NCBI RefSeq assembly: GCF_024746815.1
Contig: NZ_CP080525.1
Coordinates: forward strand, 3,838,501-3,902,500
Direction: 5' to 3'
DNA length: 64,000 bases
DNA from: Mesorhizobium sp. AR07
Lineage (GTDB): Bacteria > Pseudomonadota > Alphaproteobacteria > Rhizobiales > Rhizobiaceae
Below are positions 54,196-63,169 of the stretch, piece by piece; the first letter of the stretch is position 1, and each line of letters begins with the position of its first letter. The position numbers were made by a program, and so were the translations under genes. Below the pieces are notes generated by a model, which worked only from the letters and a program-made list of their open reading frames with translations, did not search any database and was not told the DNA's origin.

Positions 54196-54576
54196 TCAGG
54201 CCTTCTTCCAGACCACTGGCAAGGCGATGAAGGCAAACAGCAGCATGCCTGCATAGAAACCCATCGAGGCGATCCCCAGCACCGGTTCTATCGCGGCGTT
54301 ACCGGCAAGCAGAATGTAAAGGCCGATCATGAGCCCGATGCCGCTGATTGCCGTCAGCCAGAAATGAACCATGGCGAGCGTCTTTTGCCCAACGGCCGGA
54401 AACAGGTGATAGAAGAAGGCGAAGACCGCCGACATCAGCCATCCGGCGACCATGATGTGGGCGTGGGTCGGCATCTGGCCATGGTCCTGGCTGATCGCCA
54501 TGTGAATGCCGAGAGCCATGCCGCATAGCGAATAGATGATGGCCAGCGTAAAGAAATTCCGTGCTACCCCTTGCAT
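54196..54576 (-). CDS. Small four-helix membrane protein, haem-copper oxidase subunit I-like
   Basis: The 126-residue protein has four hydrophobic helices. GMALGIHMAISQDHGQMPTHAHIMVAGWLMSAVFAFFYHLFP resembles the early helices of cytochrome oxidase subunit I/cbb3-type proteins, where a His in such a helix binds haem. It is far too short to be an oxidase and lacks the copper ligands. It may be a single-domain haem-binding membrane protein; function unknown. It has its own divergent promoter region. Confidence 0.75.
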   Translation of the reverse strand: MQGVARNFFTLAIIYSLCGMALGIHMAISQDHGQMPTHAHIMVAGWLMSAVFAFFYHLFPAVGQKTLAMVHFWLTAISGIGLMIGLYILLAGNAAIEPVLGIASMGFYAGMLLFAFIALPVVWKKA

Positions 54577-54904
54577 AATGTTCCCCTCGAATTGCCTCTT
54601 CCCGTTCCGGGAATGGGTTGATCGTCAGGCGATTTTTCGCCACCGGGTTCCCGGCGTCGGCGCACTAGCATCGGCACTGTTTCAGGACGATGTCGCGCCG
54701 ACCCCTCCCGGCGCGCTCACGATACCAGAAAATGAATCCGCGCATCGGTGCTTGTTGGACGCCGCGCTGGCCTGAAACCGCCGAAACAGAATCGGTCTTT
54801 TCGCGACATCGTTCCGAAACACACGCCAGGCTAAACGCCCGCTCCTCGTCGGCTGGCGCAAATTCGCTCCGCCGCAATTCCCAAAAACCCTCAGGGAGTA
54901 AGCC
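54577..54904. other. 328-base divergent region
   Basis: No gene and no strong repeat are seen between the oxidase-like gene (minus) and the DUF2269 gene (plus). It probably holds both promoters. Confidence 0.4.
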
Positions 54905-55456
54905 ATGGACTGGTACTCGATCGTCAAATTCCTCCACGTCGTCTCGGCCATTTTGTGGGTCGGGGGCGGTTTCGTGCTGTTTCTGCTCGGCGTGCTTGCC
55001 GAGCGCGCGGGCAACGTCGAGGAAAAGTTGCAGGCGATGCTTGCCAGCGGGCAGTTGGGTGGCCGTTTCTTCGCGCCGATGTCGATGCTGACCCTGATCT
55101 TCGGTCTCATCATGTGCAGCTTCTGGGTCGGCTTCTCGGATCTGTGGATCATCATCGGTCTCGTCGGCTACGCCACGACCTTTTCGATCGGCATGTTCAT
55201 CTTCAAGCCAACCGGCGAGCGCATGGGGGCGATGATCGCCAAGGAAGGCGTCACGCCGGCTGCTCTCGCCATCGGCCAGCGTATGATGAGCGCCGCGCGC
55301 TTCGACTATGCGGTGATGCTGGTGATCATCGCCGACATGGTGTTCAAGCCGACCACGCAGGACGTCGGCATCCTTGCCGGCATGGCGTTGGTCGTAGCAG
55401 CAGGCGCCGCATTGGCATTTGGCGGCACCCGCCGCCTCGTGCCGAGCGCCGCCTGA
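54905..55456 (+). CDS. DUF2269 family integral membrane protein
   Basis: The 183-residue protein starts MDWYSIVKFLHVVSAILWVGGGFVLFLLG, with FLHVVSAILWVGG typical of DUF2269 and related predicted haem/redox membrane proteins. Four or more helices follow (near 60-80, 83-105, 135-152 and 155-175). Function is unknown. CAGGGAG precedes ATG at 54905. Confidence 0.8.
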   Translation: MDWYSIVKFLHVVSAILWVGGGFVLFLLGVLAERAGNVEEKLQAMLASGQLGGRFFAPMSMLTLIFGLIMCSFWVGFSDLWIIIGLVGYATTFSIGMFIFKPTGERMGAMIAKEGVTPAALAIGQRMMSAARFDYAVMLVIIADMVFKPTTQDVGILAGMALVVAAGAALAFGGTRRLVPSAA

Positions 55457-55491
55457 CACCGCCGTAGTGGTGAGGGCTTCTGCACAGCCTT

Positions 55492-56262
55492 TTACATAAG
55501 GCCGGCGATGCCATCCCACAGCAGCTTCAGCGCCACGACCGCCACGGTTGCATAGGTGAAGGGATAGAAGGTTTCCGGCCGCATCCGCCGTACCAGCCAC
55601 GCACCGGCGATGGTCGAGAGCGGCGCCAGCGGCATTAGCACCGCCGATGCCGTCAGATTGGCGGTGTCGAACTGGCCGAGCGCGAAATAGGGCACCAGCT
55701 TCAGCGCATTGGTTGCGGCAAAGAAGATCGCCGCGGTGCCCGACAGCACCATCGGATCGAGCCGGATCGGCAAGGCATAGACCTGGAAAGGCGGGCCGCC
55801 GACATGGGCGACGAAGCTGGTGAAGCCGGCGACCGTTCCCCAGATGGCCGCGGCCAAGCGGTTGGGCGCGACGGCGTGGTCGGAGCCATGGCGAAACTGC
55901 AGATAGAGCCAGCGCAGAACGAAGACGATGGCGACGGCGCCGACGATCAGCCGCACCGCCTCTTCGGTGACGAGTGCGGCCGTCAGCCAGCCGAGACCGA
56001 TGCCGATGACGGCGCCCGGCATCATGTCGACCAGCATCTTGCGGTCGTAGACACCCCACCATGTCCATACCGACACGATGTCCATCAGGCACAGGATCGG
56101 CAGCAGGATGGCGGCCGCCTGCACCGGCGGCATGGTCAAGGCCATCAGCGGCACGCCGACGAAACCGACGGCGCCGCCAAACCCGCCCTTGGACAGGCCG
56201 ACCAGAATGACCGCCGGAATGGCGGCCGCATAGAACCAAGGATCGAGAAGCAGGCCTGACAT
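55492..56262 (-). CDS. TauE/SafE family sulfite exporter-like permease
   Basis: The 256-residue protein has about eight helices and the TSUP motifs VILVGLSKGGFGGAVGFVGVPLMAL and GFTSFVAHVGGPPFQVYAL in its two halves. Members export sulfite, taurine-derived compounds or other organic anions; the substrate is unknown. The frame runs back to an ATG near 56343, but MSGLLLDPWFYAAAI at 56262 gives the expected N-terminus. No strong Shine-Dalgarno is seen for either. Confidence 0.85.
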   Translation of the reverse strand: MSGLLLDPWFYAAAIPAVILVGLSKGGFGGAVGFVGVPLMALTMPPVQAAAILLPILCLMDIVSVWTWWGVYDRKMLVDMMPGAVIGIGLGWLTAALVTEEAVRLIVGAVAIVFVLRWLYLQFRHGSDHAVAPNRLAAAIWGTVAGFTSFVAHVGGPPFQVYALPIRLDPMVLSGTAAIFFAATNALKLVPYFALGQFDTANLTASAVLMPLAPLSTIAGAWLVRRMRPETFYPFTYATVAVVALKLLWDGIAGLM

Positions 56263-56377
56263 GGGAGGGGACTGTCTGGAGGGAAGCGTATCGACGCTTG
56301 AATAGCCTAGAATTTCGGGCGCAGCGACAGCAAAGATAGGCATGGCCACACGCGCCTGGCCGATCGCGGGCTGTGCC

Positions 56378-57106
56378 CTACCGGCGGGCCGAGACCAGCA
56401 GGAACATCGGCCGCTCGAGCTCTTCCTCCAGTTCGGGCCTGGCTGCGATCTGCGCGTCCGTCGGACGGAACTCCTCGACGTGGTCGATGGTGAAACCGGA
56501 GCCGATGAGAGTGTTGAGCGTGGTGCCGATGGTGCGATGATGTTTCACCACGCCCTTGGCCAGCCAGTCGGTCCTGCGCGGTCCCTCCACCAGATATTGG
56601 TCGACGGGCCATGTCTTGCGGCCTTCTGCATCAACCACCCAGCCGGGTCTGGTCGGCGCCATGAAGATTGGGTGCTCCGTCGAGAAGACGAAATGCCCGC
56701 CGGGCGACAGCGCCTGATGCACGGTCCTGAACAGGCGCAAGACGTCCTCGACATAGTGCAGGGCGAGCGAGCTGTAGGCGAGATCGAAACCGGCTTGCGG
56801 CAGGCTGAGCCGATCGAGATCGGCCCGCTCATAGATGATGCCAGTGTCCGGGCCGGCGGCCCTTGCCCGCGCCAGCATCTTTTCGGACAGATCCAGGCCA
56901 AGCACCTCCTTGGCCCCATGCTCGCGTGCCCAGCGGCAGAACCAGCCGAAGCCGCAGCCGAGATCGACGACCCGCAAGCCGCTCACATCGGGCAGCATAG
57001 CGCGAAGCGCTGGCCACTCGGCGGCGCCATCCAGGCCTTCGACGGAACGGCCAAGCTGGCTGTAGCCTGCGAAGAAATCCTCCCGGTCGTATATGTTCTG
57101 CGCCAT
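56378..57106 (-). CDS. Class I SAM-dependent methyltransferase
   Basis: The 242-residue protein has motif I VVDLGCGFGWFCRWA (~residues 46-60), LGLDLSEKML and FDLAYSSLALHYVEDV. This is the UbiE/COQ5-like small-molecule methyltransferase fold; the acceptor is unknown. ATG at 57106 (MAQNIYDREDFFAGYSQL) is used, and the frame upstream is not conserved-looking. Confidence 0.88.
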   Translation of the reverse strand: MAQNIYDREDFFAGYSQLGRSVEGLDGAAEWPALRAMLPDVSGLRVVDLGCGFGWFCRWAREHGAKEVLGLDLSEKMLARARAAGPDTGIIYERADLDRLSLPQAGFDLAYSSLALHYVEDVLRLFRTVHQALSPGGHFVFSTEHPIFMAPTRPGWVVDAEGRKTWPVDQYLVEGPRRTDWLAKGVVKHHRTIGTTLNTLIGSGFTIDHVEEFRPTDAQIAARPELEEELERPMFLLVSARR

Positions 57107-57222
57107 GATGGTCCTGGTCTCGTTTGGACGGCACCCTAGCCAACCGGCCGCCGGCTTTCCACCCAATGATCAGCCCTGAAGACCAGGGCGTGGCCGCCGC
57201 AGTCTTGCTCAAGATATCTGGT

Positions 57223-57702
57223 TCAGGACGCCTGCAAAACCTTTGCCCTGTCACGAGGGGCGGTTGCATCGAGCGGTGGCGGCCGGCGCCGGATCGGCTG
57301 CGCCTTGATGATCGCGGTGCTTGTCTCGGCCTTGTCGGCGATGCGGTCGAGGATCCCGTCCAGGTCACCGATCGAGCGCACGAACAGCCGGGCGACGAAG
57401 CAGTCATCGCCCGTCACTTTGTCGCATTCGCCAAATTCGGGGATCTCCTCGATCAGCTTCTGGACGATGTGCAGTTTGCCCGGCAGAGGCCGGATGCGCA
57501 CGATGGCCTGCAGGGTATAGCCGAGCGCCAGCGGATCGATCTCGACGGTGAACGCCCGGATGACGCCCCGCTCCTCGAGCCGTCGGAGCCGTTCCGAAAC
57601 GCTTGGCGACGACAGCCCGACCTGGCTGGCCAGATCCTTCAAAGACGTCCGCGCGTCCTTGACCAGGATTTCGAGAAGGCGCCGGTCGAGATCATCAAGC
57701 AT
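57223..57702 (-). CDS. Lrp/AsnC family transcriptional regulator
   Basis: The 159-residue protein starts MLDDLDRRLLEILVKDARTSLKDLASQVGLSSPSVSERLRRLEERGVI, an AsnC-type winged HTH, followed by a RAM ligand-binding domain. It is divergent from a DMT transporter gene at 57835 with a 130-base AT-rich gap, so it probably controls that exporter in response to an amino acid. Confidence 0.92.
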   Translation of the reverse strand: MLDDLDRRLLEILVKDARTSLKDLASQVGLSSPSVSERLRRLEERGVIRAFTVEIDPLALGYTLQAIVRIRPLPGKLHIVQKLIEEIPEFGECDKVTGDDCFVARLFVRSIGDLDGILDRIADKAETSTAIIKAQPIRRRPPPLDATAPRDRAKVLQAS

Positions 57703-57834
57703 TTTATATTTCTCGCAGTTTCAAAGCTTTGGCCTGATATAATTAGGCATCGTAGCCATACTACCTTTCTTATATAATGGAAAGCGCCATCGCGGCATGA
57801 GATTATATCGGCTCAACTGATGCGGAGGCTCGTT

Positions 57835-58752
57835 GTGAACGATACAGTACGCGGCACGGTCGAAATGTCGGCCGCAATGGCGATCCTGGGAACGATCGGA
57901 TGGTTCGTCGTCCTGTCCGGCCAGCCGATCATGGATGTGGTGTTCTGGCGTTGCGCATTCGGCGCCGTGACGCTGCTTGTCATCTGCGCCGGGCTGGGCT
58001 TGCTGCGCAACCGGCTGTCGCCGCGCATCATCGCCATCGCCGCGCTCGGCGGCGTCGCCATCGTCGTCAACTGGCTGTTGCTCTTTAGTGCTTTCTCCCG
58101 CGCCTCGATCTCGATCGCCACCACTGTCTACAACACCCAGCCCTTCATGCTGGTCGGCTTCGGCGCGCTGTTCTTCGCCGAGCGGCTGACCCTGACAAAG
58201 CTGACCTGGCTGGCCATCGCCTTCATAGGCATGGTGCTGATCGTGCAGGCCGCCCCTGATGCCGGCCCCAATGCCGACATGGTCGGCACGGATTACTTTA
58301 CCGGCATCGTCATGGCATTGGGCGCAGCCTTCTTCTGGGCCGTCGCCGCCATCGTCACCAAGAAACTCAAGGGCACGCCGCCACACCTGATCGCGCTCAT
58401 TCAGGTCTGCGTCGGTGTCGTCATGCTGGCGCCCTTCGCCGATCTTGCCCAGCTTCCCGCCGATGCGTGGAGCTGGGCCATGCTGGCGACGATTGGCATC
58501 GTCCATACCGGCCTGATGTACATCCTGATGTACGGCGCCATCCAGAAATTGCCGACCCATCTGCAGGGGTCGCTGTCCTTCATCTATCCCGTCGTGGCGA
58601 TCCTGGTCGATGTCGTGGCCTTCGGCCATCGGCTGCATCTGACCCAGATCGTCGGCGCCGCTGCTATCCTGGTGGCCGCCGCCGGCATGAACCTTGGCTG
58701 GACGCTGTGGAAGTCGAAACCGCCCGTCGCGAGCCCGCACCCGATCAAGTGA
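57835..58752 (+). CDS. DMT-superfamily (EamA) transporter
   Basis: The 305-residue protein has ten predicted helices in two EamA repeats (AMAILGTIGWFVVLSGQPIMDVVFWRC, then GAAFFWAVAAIVTKKLKG). I prefer GTG at 57835 because GCGGAGG lies six bases upstream; the ATG at 57820 overlaps that Shine-Dalgarno. With the divergent Lrp-type regulator it looks like an amino acid or metabolite exporter. Confidence 0.88.
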   Translation: MNDTVRGTVEMSAAMAILGTIGWFVVLSGQPIMDVVFWRCAFGAVTLLVICAGLGLLRNRLSPRIIAIAALGGVAIVVNWLLLFSAFSRASISIATTVYNTQPFMLVGFGALFFAERLTLTKLTWLAIAFIGMVLIVQAAPDAGPNADMVGTDYFTGIVMALGAAFFWAVAAIVTKKLKGTPPHLIALIQVCVGVVMLAPFADLAQLPADAWSWAMLATIGIVHTGLMYILMYGAIQKLPTHLQGSLSFIYPVVAILVDVVAFGHRLHLTQIVGAAAILVAAAGMNLGWTLWKSKPPVASPHPIK

Positions 58753-58881
58753 CACGGGCCGCCGGCTGCACGGCGGGCCGAAATCGCGATCCCGGCCCGC
58801 CTGTTCAAAGCGGGCGCTTTGCTCTATGCCGCAATCCAACCATCTTCGCCCGGCATAGGCGAAACGCGGGATCGAAGAACC

Positions 58882-59529
58882 ATGAATGACGCAACGCCCC
58901 CCAACCGCTGTCGCATCGTGCTGATCGCGCCGCCCGGCGTGCAGGCGGCCCGTATCGCCGCGGCATTCGAAGGCGGCGACGTCGCTTCGCTGATCCTGCC
59001 GGAGAACGGCATGGACGAGGCCTCCTTCCAGGCTTTCGCCGAACAGATCGTGCCGGCAGCCCAGGCCGCGGGCGTCGCTGTCGTCATCGCCGGTGACACC
59101 CGCATAGCGGGTCGCGTCCAGGCCGACGGTATCCATGTCGAGGTCTCCAAGGCCGAACTCGCCGAGACGATCGAGCATGTCCAGGCAAGGATGATGGTCG
59201 GCGCCGGCGGCGCGAAGACGCGTGACGACGCGCTTGAGCTTGGCGAGACCCGGCCCGACTACATCTTCTTCGGCCGCTTCGGCTACGACAACAAGCCCGA
59301 ACCGCATCCGCGCAACCTGTCGCTCGGCAAATGGTGGGCCGATATGATCCAGATTCCTTGCATCGTCATGGCCGGATCCGACATCGCCTCGGTGGAAGCA
59401 GTGGGCGCCACTGGCGCCGAATTCGTGGCGCTGTCGAGCGCCGTGTTCGCCGACGGCACCGATCCCAAGACAGCGGTCGCCAGCGCCAACGCGCTGCTCG
59501 ACGAGACCGCGCCGCGCTTCGAGGACTGA
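58882..59529 (+). CDS. ThiE/TenI-like thiamine phosphate synthase family protein
   Basis: The 215-residue TIM barrel (MNDATPPNRCRIVLIAPPG and on) has the family layout QADGIHVEVSKAEL, MMVGAGGAKTRDDALEL and VMAGSDIASVEAVGATGAEFVALSSAVF. Canonical ThiE motifs are altered: the GP-x-f-x-T-x-x-K loop reads GRFGYDNKPEPHP and the usual S-x-H is missing. It may be a TenI-like or diverged enzyme rather than true ThiE. It starts an apparent run with the Sel1 gene one base downstream. Confidence 0.75.
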   Translation: MNDATPPNRCRIVLIAPPGVQAARIAAAFEGGDVASLILPENGMDEASFQAFAEQIVPAAQAAGVAVVIAGDTRIAGRVQADGIHVEVSKAELAETIEHVQARMMVGAGGAKTRDDALELGETRPDYIFFGRFGYDNKPEPHPRNLSLGKWWADMIQIPCIVMAGSDIASVEAVGATGAEFVALSSAVFADGTDPKTAVASANALLDETAPRFED

Positions 59530-59530
59530 C

Positions 59531-60571
59531 GTGTCCTCGACGAGGCTTTCCCTCCAGGCCCTGCTTGCGGTGCTCATGGTCCAGGCAGCGGCCGCGGAGA
59601 CCATCCCGCTGCCGCAGCCCAAGCCGGAAGTCGGCGTGCATACGGACAAGCCGATCGACAAGCCGCTGCCGCAGCCTGCCACCACGGCCGAGCCCGCGCC
59701 GCTGCCATCGGCCGACGCCATCAATCCCGACCGCTTCGGGGCCAAGCCTGCCGACCCTGCCTATGGCGCCTTCCAGCGCGGGCTCTACAAGACGGCCTAC
59801 AATCTCGCGCTGGTGCGCGCGCAAAACGGTGACCCGGCGGCGCAGACGCTGGTGGCCGAGATCCTGTCGCGCGGGCTGGGTGTGCCGCTCAATGCGGCGC
59901 AAGCGGCGAAATGGTATGCGCTTGCCGCCGAGCAGGGCGTGCCGGAATCGCAGTTCCAATATGCGCTGATGCTGCTCGATGGCCGCTACGTCAAGAAGGA
60001 CGAGAAGGGGGCCTATGCGCTGATGCAGGCCGCCGCCGAAGCGGGCAACCGGCTGGCGCAGTTCAATTTCGCGCAGATGCTGGTCCAACAGGACCCCGGC
60101 GACGCCGGCCTCGCCAAGGCGGTTTCCTACTATGAGCGCGCCGCCGCCACCGGCCTCGCCGACGCGCAGTATGCAATGTCGCAGATCTATGCCAACGGCG
60201 TCGGCGGCAAGCCGCGCGACGACGCGCAGGCAAGGCGCCTGCTGGCGCAGGCAGCGCGGCAGAACTACGACACCGCGCAGATCGATCTCGCCGCTTGGAT
60301 GATCGAAGGTCGCGGCGGCGCGCGCGACCTGAAATCCGCCTTCGGCTGGATGAGGCAAGCGGCCGAGGGCGGCAATGTCGCCGCCCAGAACCGCCTGGCA
60401 AAACTCTATATGCAAGGCATCGGCACCGATCCGGACCTTGTCCTCGCCGGCGCCTGGTACATCGTCGCCCGCCGTGCCGGTCTCATCGACCCGCAGATGG
60501 ACGATTTCCTGCAAGGCCTGGGCGACGACCAGACCAAGCAGGCTCTGCAGAAGGCGAACCGGCTGCCGTAG
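59531..60571 (+). CDS. Sel1-repeat (TPR-like) periplasmic protein
   Basis: The 346-residue protein, from GTG, has a signal peptide (LSLQALLAVLMVQAAAAE), a Pro-rich segment and at least five Sel1 repeats (such as AAQTLVAEILSRGLGVPLNAAQAAKWYALAAEQG and ADAQYAMSQIYANGVGGKPRDDAQARRLLAQAARQ) from ~residue 95 to the end. Such proteins act as scaffolds, several in rhizobial exopolysaccharide signalling (ExoR family). Function here is inferred only by family. Confidence 0.88.
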   Translation: MSSTRLSLQALLAVLMVQAAAAETIPLPQPKPEVGVHTDKPIDKPLPQPATTAEPAPLPSADAINPDRFGAKPADPAYGAFQRGLYKTAYNLALVRAQNGDPAAQTLVAEILSRGLGVPLNAAQAAKWYALAAEQGVPESQFQYALMLLDGRYVKKDEKGAYALMQAAAEAGNRLAQFNFAQMLVQQDPGDAGLAKAVSYYERAAATGLADAQYAMSQIYANGVGGKPRDDAQARRLLAQAARQNYDTAQIDLAAWMIEGRGGARDLKSAFGWMRQAAEGGNVAAQNRLAKLYMQGIGTDPDLVLAGAWYIVARRAGLIDPQMDDFLQGLGDDQTKQALQKANRLP

Positions 60572-60774
60572 CGGCAAAGCCTGGGCGACCTCGGGCTGGT
60601 GCCATGCCGAGGACGTCATGCCCGACTTTTCGCAGGACAAGACCGCGCAACGTGGCAACATTCCACGCTTCGACTGATCCAGAGGCTCGGCCTCGCCAAC
60701 GTGCCGCTCCCTTGCCTCTTCGGGTGTTTTGTGGTCTTGGGAGCCCGAAATCGCTTTCCCAGCGAACATCCCAT

Positions 60775-60795
60775 ACCAACGGCCTGGCCGTTGGT
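60775..60795. promoter_or_regulatory. Perfect hairpin in the efp leader
   Basis: ACCAACGGC-CTG-GCCGTTGGT ends 21 bases before the efp ATG. It is a 9 bp perfect stem with a 3-base loop and no T-run, so it may affect translation rather than termination. Confidence 0.6.
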
Positions 60796-60816
60796 AGCAT
60801 CCCGGATTGCATCATC

Positions 60817-61383
60817 ATGGCCAAGATCAATGGCAACGAAATCCGTCCCGGCTACGTCATCGAGCACGATGGCGGCCTGTGGGTGGCGGTCAGGACGAAC
60901 ACCGTCAAGCCCGGCAAGGGCGGCGCCTACAACCAGGTCGAACTGAAGAACCTCATCAACGGCACCAAGCTCAACGAACGCTTCCGCTCGGCCGAGACCG
61001 TCGAGCAGATCCGGCTCGATCTGAAGGATTTTTCCTTCCTTTACGCGCAGGAAGACACGCTGGTGTTCATGGACACCCAAAGCTACGAGCAGCTCGAATT
61101 GAACAAGGACTTCGTCGGCGATCGCGCCGCCTTCCTGCAGGACGGCATGATGGTGACGGTCCAGCTCTATGAAGACAGGCCGATCGGCATTTCGCTGCCC
61201 GATTATGTGACGTTGACCATCACCGAGGCGGATCCTGTGGTGAAGGGCCAGACGGCCGCGTCCTCCTACAAGCCGGCGGTCCTGGAGAACGGCATCCGCG
61301 TGCTGGTGCCGCCCTTCATCGGCGCCGGCGAGCGCATCATCGTCGACACCAACGAAATCACTTACGTGCGCCGCGCGGACTGA
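60817..61383 (+). CDS. efp: Elongation factor P
   Basis: The 188-residue protein begins MAKINGNEIRPGYVIEHDGGLWVAVRTNTVKPGKGGAYNQVEL, with Lys34 in the PGKGGAY loop as the site for beta-lysylation by EpmA. The OB domains and C-terminal ERIIVDTNEITYVRRAD are complete. EF-P relieves ribosome stalling at polyproline. Several proline-rich proteins in this window (TolA, the 24565 protein) would need it. Confidence 0.97.
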   Translation: MAKINGNEIRPGYVIEHDGGLWVAVRTNTVKPGKGGAYNQVELKNLINGTKLNERFRSAETVEQIRLDLKDFSFLYAQEDTLVFMDTQSYEQLELNKDFVGDRAAFLQDGMMVTVQLYEDRPIGISLPDYVTLTITEADPVVKGQTAASSYKPAVLENGIRVLVPPFIGAGERIIVDTNEITYVRRAD

Positions 61384-61430
61384 TGCATATCGCCCAAAAG
61401 TGGCCCCGGTTTTGGGTCACCGACATGCAT
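61384..61430. repeat. TGCATGTCG-bounded intergenic element, copy 3
   Basis: TGCATATCGCCCAAAAGTGG, then CCCCGGTTTTGGGTCACCGA and CATGCAT, starts right after the efp stop codon and ends 39 bases before the inositol monophosphatase gene. Its ends form a 9 bp inverted repeat with one mismatch. Confidence 0.85.
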
Positions 61431-61469
61431 CAAGACAGTGCTTAAAGCGCAGCACCAGGAAGAAGCACG

Positions 61470-62270
61470 ATGGCACGCTCAGCCCTTCTCAACGTCATGG
61501 TCCAGGCCGCAATGAAAGCCGGCCGCTCGCTGTCGCGCGACTTCGGCGAGGTGCAGAACCTGCAGGTCTCGATGAAAGGCCCTGGCGACTATGTCAGCCA
61601 GGCCGACCGCAAGGCCGAGGACATCGTCTTTGCGGAACTGTCGAAGGCACGACCGGGCTACGCCTTCCTGATGGAAGAGCGCGGCGCGGTGGAGGGTGAC
61701 GACGGCCAGCATCGCTGGATCGTCGACCCGCTCGACGGCACCACCAATTTCCTGCACGGCATCCCTCTCTTCGCCGTTTCGATCGCGCTGGAACGCCAGG
61801 GCCAGATCGTTGCCGGCGTCATCTACAATCCGGCGATGGACGAACTCTATACCGCCGAACGCGGCGGCGGCGCCTTCATGAACGACCGCCGCTTGCGCGT
61901 CGCCGGCCGCATCAAGCTCACCGACACGGTGATCGGCTGCGGCGTGCCGCATCTCGGTCGCGGCCATCATGGCAATTTCCTCGTCGAACTGCGCAACGTC
62001 ATGGCCGAAGTCTCCGGCGTGCGTCGCATGGGCGCCGCCTCGCTCGACCTCGCCTATGTTGCCGCCGGCCGCATGGACGGCTTCTGGGAAACCGGCCTAT
62101 CGGCCTGGGACATCGCCGCCGGCCTGCTTATGATCCGCGAGGCGGGCGGCTTCGTTTCGGACATGGATGGCGGCCAGGACATGCTCGACAACGGCTCGGT
62201 CGTCGCCGGCAACGAGGTCATCCAGCGCGCTTTGTTGAAGGCCGTGAAGAAACCGCTCTCGGCGCGTTGA
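61470..62270 (+). CDS. suhB: Inositol monophosphatase family protein (SuhB-like)
   Basis: The 266-residue protein has the metal motifs MEERG, DPLDGTTNFLHG and WDIAAGLLMIREAGG, complete for the family. It dephosphorylates inositol-1-phosphate or related sugars; E. coli SuhB also aids rRNA transcription. AGGAAG precedes ATG at 61470. It follows efp with a repeat in between. Confidence 0.93.
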   Translation: MARSALLNVMVQAAMKAGRSLSRDFGEVQNLQVSMKGPGDYVSQADRKAEDIVFAELSKARPGYAFLMEERGAVEGDDGQHRWIVDPLDGTTNFLHGIPLFAVSIALERQGQIVAGVIYNPAMDELYTAERGGGAFMNDRRLRVAGRIKLTDTVIGCGVPHLGRGHHGNFLVELRNVMAEVSGVRRMGAASLDLAYVAAGRMDGFWETGLSAWDIAAGLLMIREAGGFVSDMDGGQDMLDNGSVVAGNEVIQRALLKAVKKPLSAR

Positions 62271-62374
62271 GAGGCACGCCGCGCTGATGCGCCGCAGTCG
62301 TAAAATCGCAACGGAAGCTTGAAATACTGCCCGGCGAGCGCCCAGATTGGAGTGCGCGGCGCAGGAACCCGGCA

Positions 62375-63061
62375 GTGAAAGTCAACCAAACCCATCCCGA
62401 CATCCCGTTCATCGGACGCTGGCACTATTCGCGCGCCGAGATGATCGCCGACGGCATCGTCCATGCGGTCGGCATCGTGCTGGCAATATCGGCGGGTTCG
62501 GCACTGCTGGCGCTGGCGGCCTTTCGCGTCGGGCCGGGCGAATACATCGCCGCCGCCTTCTATGTGGTTTCGCTGCTCACCGTGCTGTCGGTGTCGCTGA
62601 CCTACAATCTGTGGCCGGTGTCGTCGCCGGTGAAATGGATCTTGCGGCGCTTCGACCACGCCGCGATCTATCTGCTGATCGCCGCTACCTACACGCCCTT
62701 TCTGGCGCAGCTCGAAGCCTCGCCGCTGGCGCGCTGGATGATCGTCCTCGTCTGGACTGCGGCAGTGTTGGGCATCGCCATCAAGGTGTTTTTCCCCGGC
62801 CGTTTCGACCGGCTGGCGATCGTCTTCTATCTCGCCATCGGCTGGAGCGGCATCATCCTGGTGAAGCCGCTTGTCCAGACGCTGCCGACGACATCGATCG
62901 CGCTCATCGTCGCCGGCGGTATCGTCTACTCCTGCGGCGTCATCTTCTTCGCCTGGAAGGGGCTGCGCTTCCACAATGCGCTGTGGCACGGTTTCGTCGT
63001 CACCGGCGCCGGCCTGCATCTGGCCGCCATGGTCGACTGTCTGGTCATCAATCGCCTCTGA
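62375..63061 (+). CDS. Haemolysin III / PAQR family membrane protein
   Basis: The 228-residue protein has seven helices and the PAQR residues in MIADGIVHAVGI, FDHAAIYLLIAATYTPF and NALWHGFVVTGAGLHLAAM, where His and Asp form a metal site. Bacterial members are linked to membrane homeostasis rather than true haemolysis. GTG at 62375 is the only start near the conserved beginning. Confidence 0.88.
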   Translation: MKVNQTHPDIPFIGRWHYSRAEMIADGIVHAVGIVLAISAGSALLALAAFRVGPGEYIAAAFYVVSLLTVLSVSLTYNLWPVSSPVKWILRRFDHAAIYLLIAATYTPFLAQLEASPLARWMIVLVWTAAVLGIAIKVFFPGRFDRLAIVFYLAIGWSGIILVKPLVQTLPTTSIALIVAGGIVYSCGVIFFAWKGLRFHNALWHGFVVTGAGLHLAAMVDCLVINRL

Positions 63062-63169
63062 CACAGACTATCGACGCGGCAATATTGCCAAGCGCCATTC
63101 AATTTGGTCACAATTCCGTTTAGAGTCGCGGTCTACGTGATCGGCGGTGGCATCGGAAACGGGGCACGG

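Noticed and set aside
57721..59745. A 674-codon minus-strand frame opposite the DMT transporter and ThiE-like genes.
   Set aside because: It is antisense to two well-supported genes and has low-complexity composition with no domain.
61384..61469. A suhB-motif RNA leader before suhB.
   Set aside because: The gap is almost entirely a TGCATGTCG-bounded repeat, and I could not match it to the suhB motif.
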